Part shown: piece after piece, positions 57,738 to 64,000 of the stretch
Numbering within the stretch: the first letter of the stretch is position 1
Layout of the letters: every line of letters starts with the position of its first letter
From: Planctomycetes bacterium ADurb.Bin069
GTDB taxonomy: Bacteria; Planctomycetota; UBA8108; UBA8890; UBA8898
Length of the DNA: 64,000 bases
Assembly: GCA_002070955.1 (NCBI GenBank)
Contig: MWEK01000011.1
Location: forward strand, 62,001-126,000
Direction: 5' to 3'
The notes under the pieces: generated by a model
Database searches by the model: none
Seen by the model: the letters and a program-made list of their open reading frames with translations, nothing else
Told to the model about the DNA's origin: nothing
Program-made: the position numbers and the translations under genes

Positions 57738-58849
57738 ACGGTTCCTTGGGACTGTCGCCCGCCCCGCGGGTGGGCTTCGTGATGTTCGCGGGCCTCTTCG
57801 TCCTGACGACGGGACTGTACTTGGTGGCGCTGCGGCCGACGGTGGTGGGGGACTTGGTGCCCTTCACGGCCTACTTCGCCGAAACCGGGGGCCTGCGCAA
57901 CGGCGCGCCCGTCTGGATCGGGGGCGTCGAGGTCGGGACGGTCCAGAACGTGGGCTTCACCGATGCGGAGAAGCGCGCCGCGCTCAAGAAGGAGATCGTG
58001 GTCACCCTCGCCATCGGGCGGCAGTTCCTGGAACGGATCCGGGAGGATGCCGTCTGCCGCGTGAAGACGCGCGGGCTCCTCGGCGAGAAATACGTCACGA
58101 TCAAGGCCGGGACGGCAGCGAGCGCCGCGGTCCCCATCGGCGGCATGATCCCATCGGAGGAGGCCAGCGACATCACCGATGTCGTGACCACCGCGGGCGA
58201 GACCGTCGAGACGACGGCGGTCGAGGCCGCGCTGCTCCTCAAGGAGCTGCGCCGCCTGGTCTCGGAAGTGGAGAAGAAAGAGGGGACGCTGGGCAAGATC
58301 CTCCTGAGCGACGAGCTGTACCGGGACTTGTTCGCCCGCATCGACCGCATCGTCGAAGAGTTGTCCGAGGAGCTGGCGACGCTGAATTCGACGCTGAAGA
58401 CCGAGATCGGCGCCTTCCGCACGAGCCTGGACGATTCGGTCACCCGCGTCGAGAAGGAGGTCGCCTTGACGGCGGGGGACCTGCGGGAGACATCGGCGCG
58501 GCTGCGCGGCGAGCTGGCGGAGGTCGGCGCGCTGGCCAAGGAGGTGCGATCGGGCCGCGGCGTGGCGGGCATGCTGGTGGGGGACGAGGCGCTGGCGCAG
58601 AATTTGAGCGAGACCGCCCGAAGTCTCAAGGACGCGACCGAGCGCCTCGCTTCGGTTCTTAGGAAGATCGATGACGGCGAGGGCACCATGGGGCTCCTCG
58701 TGAACGACCCCGAGGCGTATGTGAGCCTGCGGGACCTCTTCGAAGGCGTGCAGGAGTCCTGGCTCATGCACCGGGCGATCAGGGAAGCGGAGGCGACGGG
58801 CCGCGCGCTGCGGATCGAACGGCGCCGCGAGGCGGGGAAGGGAGAGTGA
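57734..58849 (+). CDS. mlaD: MlaD-like MCE-domain protein
   Basis: The 371-residue protein has one membrane helix (GFVMFAGLFVLTTGLYLVAL) and an MCE domain (about 38-125; YFAETGGLRNGAPVWIGGVE, GTVQNVGF, VKTRGLLGEKYVTI). A long helical part of about 230 residues follows, with coiled-coil character (FARIDRIVEELSEELATLNS; VEKEVALTAGDLRETSARLR). It should sit in the periplasm as a hexamer that binds lipid. The long helical tail is much longer than in E. coli MlaD (about 180 residues in total) and resembles PqiB/LetB or Mce-like needle-forming proteins, so it may itself bridge the periplasm. Confidence 0.9.
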   Translation: MNGSLGLSPAPRVGFVMFAGLFVLTTGLYLVALRPTVVGDLVPFTAYFAETGGLRNGAPVWIGGVEVGTVQNVGFTDAEKRAALKKEIVVTLAIGRQFLERIREDAVCRVKTRGLLGEKYVTIKAGTAASAAVPIGGMIPSEEASDITDVVTTAGETVETTAVEAALLLKELRRLVSEVEKKEGTLGKILLSDELYRDLFARIDRIVEELSEELATLNSTLKTEIGAFRTSLDDSVTRVEKEVALTAGDLRETSARLRGELAEVGALAKEVRSGRGVAGMLVGDEALAQNLSETARSLKDATERLASVLRKIDDGEGTMGLLVNDPEAYVSLRDLFEGVQESWLMHRAIREAEATGRALRIERRREAGKGE

Positions 58850-58850
58850 A

Positions 58851-59372
58851 ATGCGCTACGCGCGGGTATTGGGCGGGGCCGTCCTCGGCGCGGCCGTGGG
58901 GTGCATCAGCACGAACGAGGCGCTGCTTCGAAGCGCCGTCGCCGGGGCGGGGCTGCCCCGCGAGATCGAGGGGTTCTGCGCCTGCCAGGTCAGGCTCAAG
59001 AAAGCCATGCCGGCGATGTTCCGTTACGTGCGGGCGACGCCGCCGGCCGCGTTCTGGGTGCTGCGCTTCGAGCGCAGTCCCGGCGAGCAGCAGCCGTCGG
59101 CCTTCACGGACCTGAACTCGCTCCTCACGACCTTGAAACAGGACAAGCAAGAGTTCGCCGTGGCGGAGAAGGCGAGTTTCCTGGCGGATCGGACTCTGCC
59201 CGTCAAGGCGGCGTACTACCGCTTCCAGGAGGACGGCCTCTGGCAGGAGGGTTGCTTCTGCGTTTGGGAGGACCCGGGCGGGGGCCGCGTCTTCGCGCTC
59301 AACTGCGTCGCGGACGAGAAGCCGCCGCCGGCGTTGATCGAACGCCTGCTGAAAGCGTGCGGGGCGGAGTAG
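58851..59372 (+). CDS. Lipoprotein in the Mla operon
   Basis: The 173-residue protein begins 1 bp after the MlaD stop (GGGAGAG upstream) with signal YARVLGGAVLGAAVGC, lipidated at about residue 18. The mature part holds several Cys (CACQVRL, GCFCVWED, LNCVADE) and helical-beta sequence ending KACGAE. By position it takes the place of the outer-membrane lipoprotein component of Mla systems (MlaA or an ABC-type auxiliary), but the sequence is not recognisable as MlaA. Confidence 0.65.
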   Translation: MRYARVLGGAVLGAAVGCISTNEALLRSAVAGAGLPREIEGFCACQVRLKKAMPAMFRYVRATPPAAFWVLRFERSPGEQQPSAFTDLNSLLTTLKQDKQEFAVAEKASFLADRTLPVKAAYYRFQEDGLWQEGCFCVWEDPGGGRVFALNCVADEKPPPALIERLLKACGAE

Positions 59373-59382
59373 GCCGCGCGCC

Positions 59383-60546
59383 TCAGTCCTCCTTTGCTCC
59401 GAGGATCCGCGCCTTGAGCGCCTCGCGCTGCTCGTCCGGCATGGGAACCCACTGGGTTGTGTGCAGGCGGCGTTCGATGTCCTCGCCGCCCGCCACCATG
59501 CTGGTCACGTGCTTGCCGTCCGCGTTGAAGACGTGGGTGCGGCCCCGCGGGCCGAGCACGATGCAGGTCGTGCGCCGGCGGTCGTTGAAAAAATCCCCCT
59601 TGCCGGCGCGTGCCGTGTCGCTCAAGGCGTTCGCGGCCGGGCGCGATGGATCCAGGTGCCGGAGCCGGGCGTGTTTCGTGCGGCGCGATTCCTGGCGGTG
59701 GATCTTCTCGAGGCCCGCCGCGACATGGCGGATACAGCTTGCCAACTCGCGTTCGCGCTCCGGGCGGGTCCGCCTGAGCCCCAGATCCTTGATGCGGCTG
59801 CGCGCCTTCTGGAAAAGCTCCGCCATGCGCCGGTCGGGCATGCGGGCGACCTCGTCGACGAGGTGCCCGCCCGACGGCGTTCTGCCCACGATGTTGAGCG
59901 CCAGGACGGGCGCGCGCCGTCCCGCGCACGTTTCGACGGCTTGAATGGTGACGGCCGTCTTCCGAGCGCTGTCGTTGCCCCCGAGGAGGAAGTAGCCGAC
60001 GACCGCTTGGCAGAGGATTCTAAACGTCGTGGAGGCCGCCCCGAACTCGGCGAGCTGCTTCTTGGTGAGGAGGTTGCCGTGCATGAAGAGCGTGAAGGGA
60101 CGCGGCGGCTCCTCGTGAAGCTGGTGGACGCGCGGCGCCTTGGCCGCCAGGCAGAACGACGCGAATTCATCCCAGCGGGGCAGCCCGTTCGGCTCGTAAC
60201 CGGCGAAGACCGCCCGCGAGTGCGGAGGCGCCGCGTGCTCGCAGCGCGCCGACTCGCACCAGAAGCAGTAGACATGGCCCGGGACGAGCGGGCTGAGAGC
60301 CGCGAGGCGCTGCGCGATCTCCTCCTCCATCTGCTCGGTGAGTTGGGCGGCGAACGCCGCCGCGGCCTGCCGGCGTTCGGCGGAATGGACGCTCGCCCGG
60401 AGGCGCAGATCGATCTCCGCGGGAACGGCGTCTTTGGTTCGGCGTCTGAGAAGCTCGGCATGGAGCTTCTCGATGCGCTCGTAGATCTCGAGCGCGAGCT
60501 GCGCGGCCGCGTCGCGCGCGGAGCGCCGGAGCCTGCGGTGTGCCAT
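59383..60546 (-). CDS. Conserved hypothetical cytoplasmic protein
   Basis: The 387-residue protein is basic with no signal peptide. An N-terminal helical part (about 1-95) precedes a Cys cluster VYCFWCESARCEH (CxxCx4C then His, a possible zinc site), a central alpha/beta part (FTLFMHGNLLTKKQLAEFG, LNIVGRTPSGGHLVDEVARM) and a C-terminal segment TTCIVLGPRGRTHVFNADGK that could be a small beta fold. I do not recognise the family. ATG 60546 is the only convenient start (an ATG three codons further upstream gives MKTMAHRR). It is convergent with the Mla lipoprotein gene (10 bp) and divergent from the FHA-sigma-54 activator. Confidence 0.65.
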   Translation of the reverse strand: MAHRRLRRSARDAAAQLALEIYERIEKLHAELLRRRTKDAVPAEIDLRLRASVHSAERRQAAAAFAAQLTEQMEEEIAQRLAALSPLVPGHVYCFWCESARCEHAAPPHSRAVFAGYEPNGLPRWDEFASFCLAAKAPRVHQLHEEPPRPFTLFMHGNLLTKKQLAEFGAASTTFRILCQAVVGYFLLGGNDSARKTAVTIQAVETCAGRRAPVLALNIVGRTPSGGHLVDEVARMPDRRMAELFQKARSRIKDLGLRRTRPERERELASCIRHVAAGLEKIHRQESRRTKHARLRHLDPSRPAANALSDTARAGKGDFFNDRRRTTCIVLGPRGRTHVFNADGKHVTSMVAGGEDIERRLHTTQWVPMPDEQREALKARILGAKED

Positions 60547-60640
60547 GGTCTTCAACGTACCGTAAAAAGGAGCAACCCTCCAGGCCCGCACGGCTGCGCG
60601 CCTGGCGCCAACCCGCCCCGTGCGCGCACGTGCCGCAAGC

Positions 60641-60669
60641 TTGACAGCGCTGGAGGGCGATGTTAAAAT
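60641..60669 (+). promoter_or_regulatory. Near-consensus promoter of the FHA-sigma-54 activator
   Basis: TTGACA (60641-60646), a 17-bp spacer and TAAAAT (60664-60669), with an AT-rich stretch (60661-60690) after it. The leader to ATG 60798 is about 120 bases. Confidence 0.8.
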
Positions 60670-60797
60670 AGATTTACAAGTATATCTCAACTGCTGGTGT
60701 GACAACACGTTACATGCTCGCGTCAAAGTGCAGGCGGTCGCTGCGCCGCCTGTGAATCGCGGTTGACGACACCGTGGCGCATTCCGGAGGCTCGGAC

Positions 60798-62807
60798 ATG
60801 ATTGTTGACGAGCACAAGCTTCCGCAGCTCATCGTGAAGGATGGGGAAGGCGAGCGTTGCGTCCAGGTTTCGAAGGACGTGACCACCATTGGGCGCTCGG
60901 CCGAGAGCGACATCGAACTGAGCGACCTGAGTTGCTCGCGCCGCCACTGCCAGATCGTCAGGCAGGGGACGAAGTGGGAGCTTGTCGACCTGGAGAGCCG
61001 CAACGGGACCCTCGTCAACGGGATCATCGTCATGCGGAAAGAACTGGCGCCGGGCGATCTCATCGAGATCGGCCGGACGCGCCTCTTCTTCCATGAGGCG
61101 AGCGTCCCGAGCGGGCTGCCCACGTTGCGCCTGGATACGGCCTACTTCCTCGACCCGCTCGCCGGCCTATCCCAGGAGGGACAGATCGAGGCCCTGAAGC
61201 GGGAGCGCGAGCTTTTTCTGCGGATCCTGGAAATCGTCAAGCAGCTCAACACCAAGCGCGTCTTGAAGAGCGTGCTGGAGAGCATCCTCGAATGCATCCT
61301 GGACATCACGGCGTGCGAGCACGCCGTGGCGCTCCTCAAGGATGACGCGACGGGCGTCTTCACGCTGCGCGCCTTCCGGAAGCTGGAGAGCGGGCACGCC
61401 GGCCGCGAGGCCCAACTGGCCGCCCGCTTGTTCGTGCCGTTCCTCATCGAGACCGGGCACGCGTTGATCTGCACCGATGCCCGCCGCGATGAGCGCTTCC
61501 TGGGGCTCGACGAGCTGACCGATCTGGCCCCGCGCTCGTTTCTCTGCCTGCCGCTTCTGGTGGGCGAGGAGACCATCGGCATGGTGTACGCCGACAACCA
61601 CTACGAGGAAGGCGAGTTGGGCGAGCACCACCTGCGCCTCTGCGAGCTTCTCGCGGCGCAGGGCGCCGTCGCCATCCTCAACGCGCGGCTCTTCGAGGAG
61701 AACAAACGCCGCGAGCGGGAGCTGGAGGAAGCCAGAACGAAGCTGGAGAAGGTGACCAGCTCCCTCAAGGCGCAGATCATGTGCAAGGCCGAGACGCTGG
61801 ACGAGGCCATCCGCGTGGCGACCGGCTCGGCGCGGCCGGTTTTCGCGCACCCGTACGACGAGATCGTGACGGCGAGCCCCCGCATGTATAAGGTGCTCGA
61901 GATGGTGGACAAGGTGGCCGAATCCGGCGTGCCGGTGCTTGTCGAGGGGGAGAGCGGCACCGGCAAGGAGCTGATCGCGCGCGCGGTGCATTTCGCCGGC
62001 GCGCGGGCGCGGGCGCGCTTCGTCTCGGAGAATTGCGCGGCGATCCCGGCGAACCTGCTGGAGAGCGAGTTCTTCGGCCACGAGCGCGGCGCGTTCACCG
62101 GCGCGACTCGCGCCAAGCCCGGGCTCTTCGAGCTCGCCCACGGCGGCACGATGTTCCTGGACGAGATCGGCGACATGCCGCTTGCGCTCCAAAGCAAGTT
62201 CCTGCGCGTGCTCCAGAACGGCGAGTTCAGGCGCGTGGGGGGCGGCAAGCCGATCAAGGTCGATGTGCGCATCATCTCGGCGACGAACCGGAATATCCGC
62301 GAGCTGGTGCGCACCGGGAGATTCCGCGAGGACCTGTACTACCGCCTGAACGTCATCACGATCGTGCTGCCGCCCCTCAGGGAGCGGCCAGAGGATATCC
62401 CCTTGCTCATCGCCCACTTCCTCGGGAGGATCGCCGCGCGCACCGGGCAGCCCGTCAAGACGCTCGCGCCCGAGACGCTGCGGCTGCTGCAGTCCTACGA
62501 GTGGCCGGGCAACGTCCGGGAGCTGCACAACGAGCTGGAGCGCCTGGCGGCGCTCGGCGCCCAGGAGATCGCCGCCGACCTGGTCGGCGAGAACATCAGG
62601 AAGGCGCGGGCGTCGCCGGCGCGCTGCGCCGGCCGGCCGCTCAAGGACATCGTGAAGCTCGCCATCGAGGAGATCGAGGAGGAAGTGATCAGCGCCACGC
62701 TCCAGGAGCAGGGCTGGAAGAAGACCACCACGGCGACGCTGCTGGGGATCTCGCGCCCGACCCTCGACAGCAAGATCGAGAAGTACCGCATCCGCCGTTC
62801 GCGCTGA
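60798..62807 (+). CDS. Sigma-54-dependent activator with FHA and GAF sensory domains
   Basis: The 669-residue protein starts at ATG 60798 (CGGAGG seven bases upstream; an in-frame GTG at 60774 has no such site). It has an FHA domain at about 10-100 (TTIGRSAESDIELSDLSCSR, LVDLESRNGTLVNG), a GAF domain at about 140-300, a sigma-54 AAA+ domain at about 350-580 with Walker A GESGTGKELI, the sigma-54 contact loop ERGAFTGATRAKPGLFELA and Walker B GGTMFLDEIGDMP, and a Fis-type HTH at the C-terminus (TTTATLLGISRPTLDSKIEK). It should activate sigma-54 promoters in response to phospho-Thr binding by FHA and a GAF ligand. The next gene (26 bp) also has FHA domains, hinting at a kinase-linked pathway. 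Confidence 0.93.
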   Translation: MIVDEHKLPQLIVKDGEGERCVQVSKDVTTIGRSAESDIELSDLSCSRRHCQIVRQGTKWELVDLESRNGTLVNGIIVMRKELAPGDLIEIGRTRLFFHEASVPSGLPTLRLDTAYFLDPLAGLSQEGQIEALKRERELFLRILEIVKQLNTKRVLKSVLESILECILDITACEHAVALLKDDATGVFTLRAFRKLESGHAGREAQLAARLFVPFLIETGHALICTDARRDERFLGLDELTDLAPRSFLCLPLLVGEETIGMVYADNHYEEGELGEHHLRLCELLAAQGAVAILNARLFEENKRRERELEEARTKLEKVTSSLKAQIMCKAETLDEAIRVATGSARPVFAHPYDEIVTASPRMYKVLEMVDKVAESGVPVLVEGESGTGKELIARAVHFAGARARARFVSENCAAIPANLLESEFFGHERGAFTGATRAKPGLFELAHGGTMFLDEIGDMPLALQSKFLRVLQNGEFRRVGGGKPIKVDVRIISATNRNIRELVRTGRFREDLYYRLNVITIVLPPLRERPEDIPLLIAHFLGRIAARTGQPVKTLAPETLRLLQSYEWPGNVRELHNELERLAALGAQEIAADLVGENIRKARASPARCAGRPLKDIVKLAIEEIEEEVISATLQEQGWKKTTTATLLGISRPTLDSKIEKYRIRRSR

Positions 62808-62833
62808 GGCGCGGGGCGCAGGAGGAGAACGGC

Positions 62834-64000
62834 ATGGCGAAGATCTACTGGCGCGGCCGCCCGCCGGTCGCGCCCGGCGAGTGCGAACTCGGCGAGACGA
62901 CGACCATCGGCCGCGCGAAGGAGAACGAGGTCGCGCTCGTCGACGTGCGTTTGAGCCGCCGCCACGCGCGCATCGTGCGTGAGGGCGATGCCTACTTTCT
63001 GGAGGATCTCGCCAGCAGCAACGGAACCCAGCTCAACGGCGAAGCCGTGACGCGCGCGGCGCTGGTGCGGGGCGACACCATCGAGATCGGCGACACGGTC
63101 ATCAAGTTCGACGAGCCGTTCCCGGACGACGCGGCGGCGGGCGCGGAGCCGGCCAAGGGCGCGGAGCCGGCCAAGGGCGCGGAGCCGGCCAAGGGCGCGG
63201 CCAAGGGTGCGGCCAAGGGTGCGGCCGAGATGCCGCCGTTCTTGGTGCGCCTGGAGGACGGCGCGGGCGGCGAGGCGCTCCCGCTCGCGCGGGAGCGCGC
63301 GACGGTCGGCCGGTCGTCCGACAACGAGATCGTGCTCGCCGATGCGCGGGTGTCCTCACGTCACGCGCTCATCTTCCGGGAGGGGACGACCTGGTGGATC
63401 GAGGACCTGAAGAGCACGAACGGCACGACGATCGGCGAGGAGCGCATCGCGCGGGCGCCGCTGGCGCACGGCGCCATCGTCGGCTTCGGAGGGGTCAGGC
63501 TGCGCTTCCTGCTGCCCGGGCTGCCCGAGCCGCCGCCGCCTCCGCGTAAGTCCGCGCCGGCGCCGGAGCCGGCGGCGCCCGCGGAACACCGCGCGGTTCT
63601 GACCGCGGTGACGCTCGCCGCGCTTGCGGCCGTGTTCTTCGGGGGCTACGGCGTCGCCCAGCACCTCTTCGTCGGCGGCGGGGTCGAGGCCCCGGCGCCG
63701 GGGAACCTGGTGGGCCCGCACTTCTCCTTCGAGGAAGGCTCCAAAGCGCCGCTCGGCTGGAACGCGCTCCCAGGAACCGTCTTGGCGCGGGTGCCGGGAG
63801 GGTTGCCGCCCGGCCGCTTCGCCGCCAGGGTGTGCGCGGAGGAGGAGCGCCCCGGCGCGGCCGCCATCGTGGAATGCGCCGAGGCGTGCGCGGTGGTGCC
63901 GTCGTCCGCGTACACGCTCCAGGGCGTGTGCACCCACGAGGGCGGAGGCGCGAGCGGCTTGGGGGTGGCGTGGCTGGAAGGCGAGGTCGTCGTTGAGGTC
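62834..64000 (+). CDS. Protein with two FHA domains and a membrane helix (3' end outside window)
   Basis: The open frame has 389 codons to the window edge, so the C-terminus is missing. ATG 62834 follows AGGAGGAG. Two FHA domains at about 10-95 (TTIGRAKENEVALVDVRLSR, LEDLASSNGTQLNG) and 130-215 (ATVGRSSDNEIVLADARVSS, WIEDLKSTNGTTIG) are joined by a repeat linker. Residues about 255-275 form a membrane helix (AVLTAVTLAALAAVFFGGYG) and a periplasmic part follows, beginning with a carbohydrate-binding-like beta region (NLVGPHFSFEEGSKAPLGWN). FHA domains in the cytoplasm should bind phospho-Thr, so the protein could sense envelope state for the sigma-54 activator upstream. Confidence 0.85.
   Translation, partial: MAKIYWRGRPPVAPGECELGETTTIGRAKENEVALVDVRLSRRHARIVREGDAYFLEDLASSNGTQLNGEAVTRAALVRGDTIEIGDTVIKFDEPFPDDAAAGAEPAKGAEPAKGAEPAKGAAKGAAKGAAEMPPFLVRLEDGAGGEALPLARERATVGRSSDNEIVLADARVSSRHALIFREGTTWWIEDLKSTNGTTIGEERIARAPLAHGAIVGFGGVRLRFLLPGLPEPPPPPRKSAPAPEPAAPAEHRAVLTAVTLAALAAVFFGGYGVAQHLFVGGGVEAPAPGNLVGPHFSFEEGSKAPLGWNALPGTVLARVPGGLPPGRFAARVCAEEERPGAAAIVECAEACAVVPSSAYTLQGVCTHEGGGASGLGVAWLEGEVVVEV
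63143..63220. repeat. Coding tandem repeat in the FHA linker
   Basis: Three 18-bp units of GCGGAGCCGGCCAAGGGC (63143, 63161, 63179) encode AEPAKG; two shorter 12-bp GCGGCCAAGGGT units follow. They form the spacer between the two FHA domains. Confidence 0.85.

Noticed and set aside
57023..58771. A 582-codon minus-strand frame over mlaF and mlaD
   Set aside because: mlaF and mlaD are certain from ABC and MCE motifs.
63143..63220. Second candidate CRISPR or satellite array
   Set aside because: Contiguous in-frame units that encode AEPAKG between two FHA domains.

Overview
The window looks like one continuous piece of a very GC-rich bacterial chromosome, most probably from an uncultivated member of the Planctomycetota or a close relative in the PVC group. 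The pointers are: a roughly 715-residue GreA whose long N-terminal extension resembles the chlamydial form; secreted LTD, CotH and cohesin-like proteins that end in a paired EF-hand/dockerin-like module and a Pro-rich DPTP tail; a full MoxR-DUF58-VWA-VWA-membrane protein-DUF4159 operon; and TPR proteins with RNA polymerase alpha-CTD modules. This placement is inference, because there is no rRNA in the window. No phage, IS element, CRISPR array or integrated island was seen.

Layout. 1-5.5 kb: a secreted Ig/FN3 lipoprotein, an outer-membrane barrel next to a 13-heme cytochrome lipoprotein, and an LTD-dockerin protein. 5.5-11.4 kb: the giant GreA, two secreted or lipid-anchored proteins of unknown role and a small unknown gene. 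11.5-14.3 kb: a STAS-like protein translationally coupled to an MreB/MamK-type actin. 14.4-18.4 kb (minus): a RACo-type corrinoid-protein activator, a Zn-dependent phospholipase C-like protein, KdsD and an isolated short rpmH. 18.5-23.7 kb: a second barrel, then a compact VTC / thymidylate-kinase-like repeat protein / DUF4956 operon, which is the best candidate for an undescribed system. 23.7-30.3 kb: a HEAT protein, a four-PDZ protein, a HAD phosphatase, a lipoprotein, a B12-type radical SAM protein and Maf. 30.4-35.8 kb: tRNA-Thr(CGT), Xer recombinase, a small protein, AcpS, a TPR/double alpha-CTD protein, RuvA, a secreted unknown and tRNA-His(GTG). 35.9-44.7 kb (minus): the MoxR/Bat-like operon. 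44.8-56 kb: BtpA-like, PurN-like, cohesin-like/dockerin protein, ArgRS, LTD-CotH-dockerin protein, a Pro/Gly-anchored small protein, a NYN/OST-HTH protein and squalene/phytoene synthase. 56.2-59.4 kb: an MlaE-MlaF-MlaD lipid transport operon with a lipoprotein. 59.4-64 kb: an unknown conserved protein, an FHA-GAF sigma-54 activator and a second FHA protein cut by the window edge.

Many starts are GTG, TTG or probably CTG and are fixed by strong Shine-Dalgarno sequences. Sigma-70-type promoters with a TACAAT or TAAAAT -10 box recur. ATGA overlaps couple several gene pairs. No stretch longer than 300 bp lacks a gene. Most of the content is housekeeping, cell envelope or secretion. The lineage-specific interest lies in the porin-cytochrome pair, the polyphosphate-type operon, the alpha-CTD protein and the actin pair.
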